Made by a program: the position numbers and the translations under genes | NCBI GenBank assembly: GCA_900551945.1 | Contig: URYE01000065.1 | Location: 1 to 16,408, forward strand | Length of the DNA stretch: 16,408 nucleotides | DNA from: an uncultured Eubacterium sp. | GTDB lineage: Bacteria > Bacillota > Clostridia > Lachnospirales > Lachnospiraceae | Direction: 5' to 3' | Notes under the pieces: generated by a model | Seen by the model: the letters and a program-made list of their open reading frames with translations, nothing else | Database searches by the model: none | Told to the model about the DNA's origin: nothing | Shown: piece by piece, positions 15,292 to 16,408 of the stretch | Layout of the letters: each line of letters starts with the position of its first letter | Position numbering within the stretch: the stretch's first letter is position 1

Positions 15292-15696
15292 TTATTTATC
15301 CTCCTTTTTATTTTTCATATCTTTATCAGACTTATATATAAGATTTTGACTTATATAACCAGCTATTACTAAAGTATTATCTATTTTTTTATCATAATTA
15401 TAACATGCAACCATAGAATATAATTGATTATATCTCTGATTATATTCCGCTATACAATAATTATAACTCTTAAAACATTGAAATAATTTTTCCTGCATCA
15501 TTTTATTATTAGATATATTAAAAAAAGGATTTGATAATGAATGTTTTCTTTCTCCCGATTTATTAATTGAAACATAATATCTTATTAGTTGCCCTAAAGC
15601 ATATAAATATTCTTCGTCACTATCAGCATAACAAACATTTTTGCTACTAAGTTTTTTATCAATTTTTTCATGTATATTTTTATATTCATTACTCAT
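15292..15696 (-). CDS. cas11b: Cas11b small subunit from an internal start in cas8b (predicted)
   Basis: An in-frame ATG at 15696 is preceded by GGAGGAG (15702-15708) with 7 nt between GGAGG and the ATG, as good a ribosome site as any in the window. Translation from it gives 134 residues, MSNEYKNIHEKI onward to the cas8b stop. That matches the size of the small subunit and the helical C-terminal domain of Cas8b. In several type I-B and I-D systems the small subunit Cas11 is known to be made by internal translation of the large-subunit gene. There is no separate cas11 gene here. Expression is inferred from sequence only. Confidence 0.65.
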   Translation of the reverse strand: MSNEYKNIHEKIDKKLSSKNVCYADSDEEYLYALGQLIRYYVSINKSGERKHSLSNPFFNISNNKMMQEKLFQCFKSYNYCIAEYNQRYNQLYSMVACYNYDKKIDNTLVIAGYISQNLIYKSDKDMKNKKEDK

Positions 15697-16408
15697 ATCT
15701 TCTCCTCCAAAATAACTTTTAAAAGAAGCCATCAAATTAAACTGCAATACATTTTTTTTAAAATTATTTTCTTTGATTATAGAATCCTTAATCATATCAA
15801 TACATATTTTATTTATCACGTTAGCAATACTATTCTTTTGGTCATTCATTAACCATGACAATATTATATCTCTTGACATAATTATATTTTTTTTAACTGT
15901 TGAATTTTTTATTTGTATATCTTCTAATTTTTTATAAAGATTCTCCTTAAAATAATTATAAAATAAAATCTCATCTAAAAGCTTTAATACATCACTCTTT
16001 TTCGTATAATTTCCATAATAAAAACTATATTCTTTTGTTTCTATTGCTTGATAAAAATTAAAATCTCTATCTAGTTCATTTTTATAATCTACCAATATAT
16101 CTTGTTCTTTTATTAATAGCCCCTTTTTACGATCCTTATAAATTTGAAGTTTATAACCATAAAATTGTTCATCTTCTTTTTCATCTTCAATAAATATTCC
16201 ATCTTTTATAGCATAAATTTTTTTATTAATATTATCAAAATATATTATAGTTTTTTTCTTATTATATAAATTATTTAAATAATCAAAAAACTTTCTTTGC
16301 AATAACGCTTGTTGTATATCAATATAACTATTCCCTTCTATTTTTCTAGTTTTATGCGCTAAATAAGGTTTTTTATCAAGATCAAATGATATATTATCAT
16401 TAGGAATT
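15292..16408 (-). CDS. cas8b: Cascade large subunit Cas8b (Csh1/TM1802-like), 5' end beyond the window
   Basis: The frame is open to the right edge, so the gene is partial; 371 C-terminal residues are visible. A TTG at 16302 sits inside a continuous frame (upstream residues include PYLAHKTRKIEGNSYIDI) and is not the real start. Cas8b recognises the PAM and anchors the 5' end of the crRNA complex. The assignment rests on position directly before cas7-cas5-cas3 and on the C-terminal helical domain with YALGQLIRYYVSINKSGER followed by HSLSNPFFN, which matches the pattern of Cas8b C-termini. The protein is lysine-, asparagine- and isoleucine-rich, like its neighbours. No zinc-finger cysteine pairs are visible in this part. 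An internal start is annotated separately. Confidence 0.85.
   Translation of the reverse strand, partial: IPNDNISFDLDKKPYLAHKTRKIEGNSYIDIQQALLQRKFFDYLNNLYNKKKTIIYFDNINKKIYAIKDGIFIEDEKEDEQFYGYKLQIYKDRKKGLLIKEQDILVDYKNELDRDFNFYQAIETKEYSFYYGNYTKKSDVLKLLDEILFYNYFKENLYKKLEDIQIKNSTVKKNIIMSRDIILSWLMNDQKNSIANVINKICIDMIKDSIIKENNFKKNVLQFNLMASFKSYFGGEDMSNEYKNIHEKIDKKLSSKNVCYADSDEEYLYALGQLIRYYVSINKSGERKHSLSNPFFNISNNKMMQEKLFQCFKSYNYCIAEYNQRYNQLYSMVACYNYDKKIDNTLVIAGYISQNLIYKSDKDMKNKKEDK

Noticed and set aside
16302..16408. TTG at 16302 as the start of cas8b
   Set aside because: The frame stays open to the window edge with protein-like sequence, so the start lies outside the window.

Overview
The window reads as a low-GC Firmicute chromosome, most likely a gut clostridial (Lachnospiraceae-type) bacterium. 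The evidence is the strong AT bias, Shine-Dalgarno motifs of the AAGGAG/GGAGG type, a CoaX-type pantothenate kinase, an ECF vitamin S-component, a pectin-related lyase and a type I-B CRISPR-Cas locus. This taxonomic placement is inference. Every gene I can support lies on the minus strand, so transcription runs from high to low coordinates.

Left part (1-6845): housekeeping and carbohydrate genes. Reading in the direction of transcription: a YdcF/SanA-like DUF218 membrane protein (6075-6845); a three-tier hairpin terminator (5904-5989); an ECF-type S-component, probably for pantothenate; type III pantothenate kinase coaX; the bifunctional coaBC; and a PcRGLX/YetA-family exo-rhamnogalacturonan lyase. 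The transporter, coaX and coaBC together would cover pantothenate uptake, phosphorylation, cysteine ligation and decarboxylation on the way to coenzyme A. A large dyad in the coaX leader (4929-5003) and a 151-bp near-perfect hairpin element resembling a MITE (120-270) are the notable non-coding structures here.

Right part (6953-16408): a type I-B CRISPR-Cas locus, cut by the right edge of the window. In transcription order it holds cas8b (partial), cas7, cas5, cas3, then a CRISPR array of 27 repeats and 26 spacers (8776-10501) with its leader (10502-10760), then cas4, cas1 and cas2. The array therefore separates the interference module from the adaptation module, and it is transcribed in the same direction. 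The leader-distal repeat is degenerate and lies 38 bp from the cas4 start, so cas4-cas1-cas2 may depend on read-through of the pre-crRNA. No cas6 is visible; in this family it normally lies upstream of cas8b, outside the window.

The catalytic signatures of Cas1, Cas3 and Cas4 are intact, so the system looks functional. The most informative details are an internal ATG in cas8b behind a perfect GGAGGAG Shine-Dalgarno, which would yield a 134-residue Cas11b small subunit; a leader rich in dyad symmetry, including a perfect 9-bp palindrome 4 bp from the first repeat; a predicted leaderless mini-ORF across the leader-repeat junction; and three spacers that cover Shine-Dalgarno/ATG junctions of their targets. 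I see no evidence for a wholly new defence system: the core is canonical type I-B with unusual layout and regulation.
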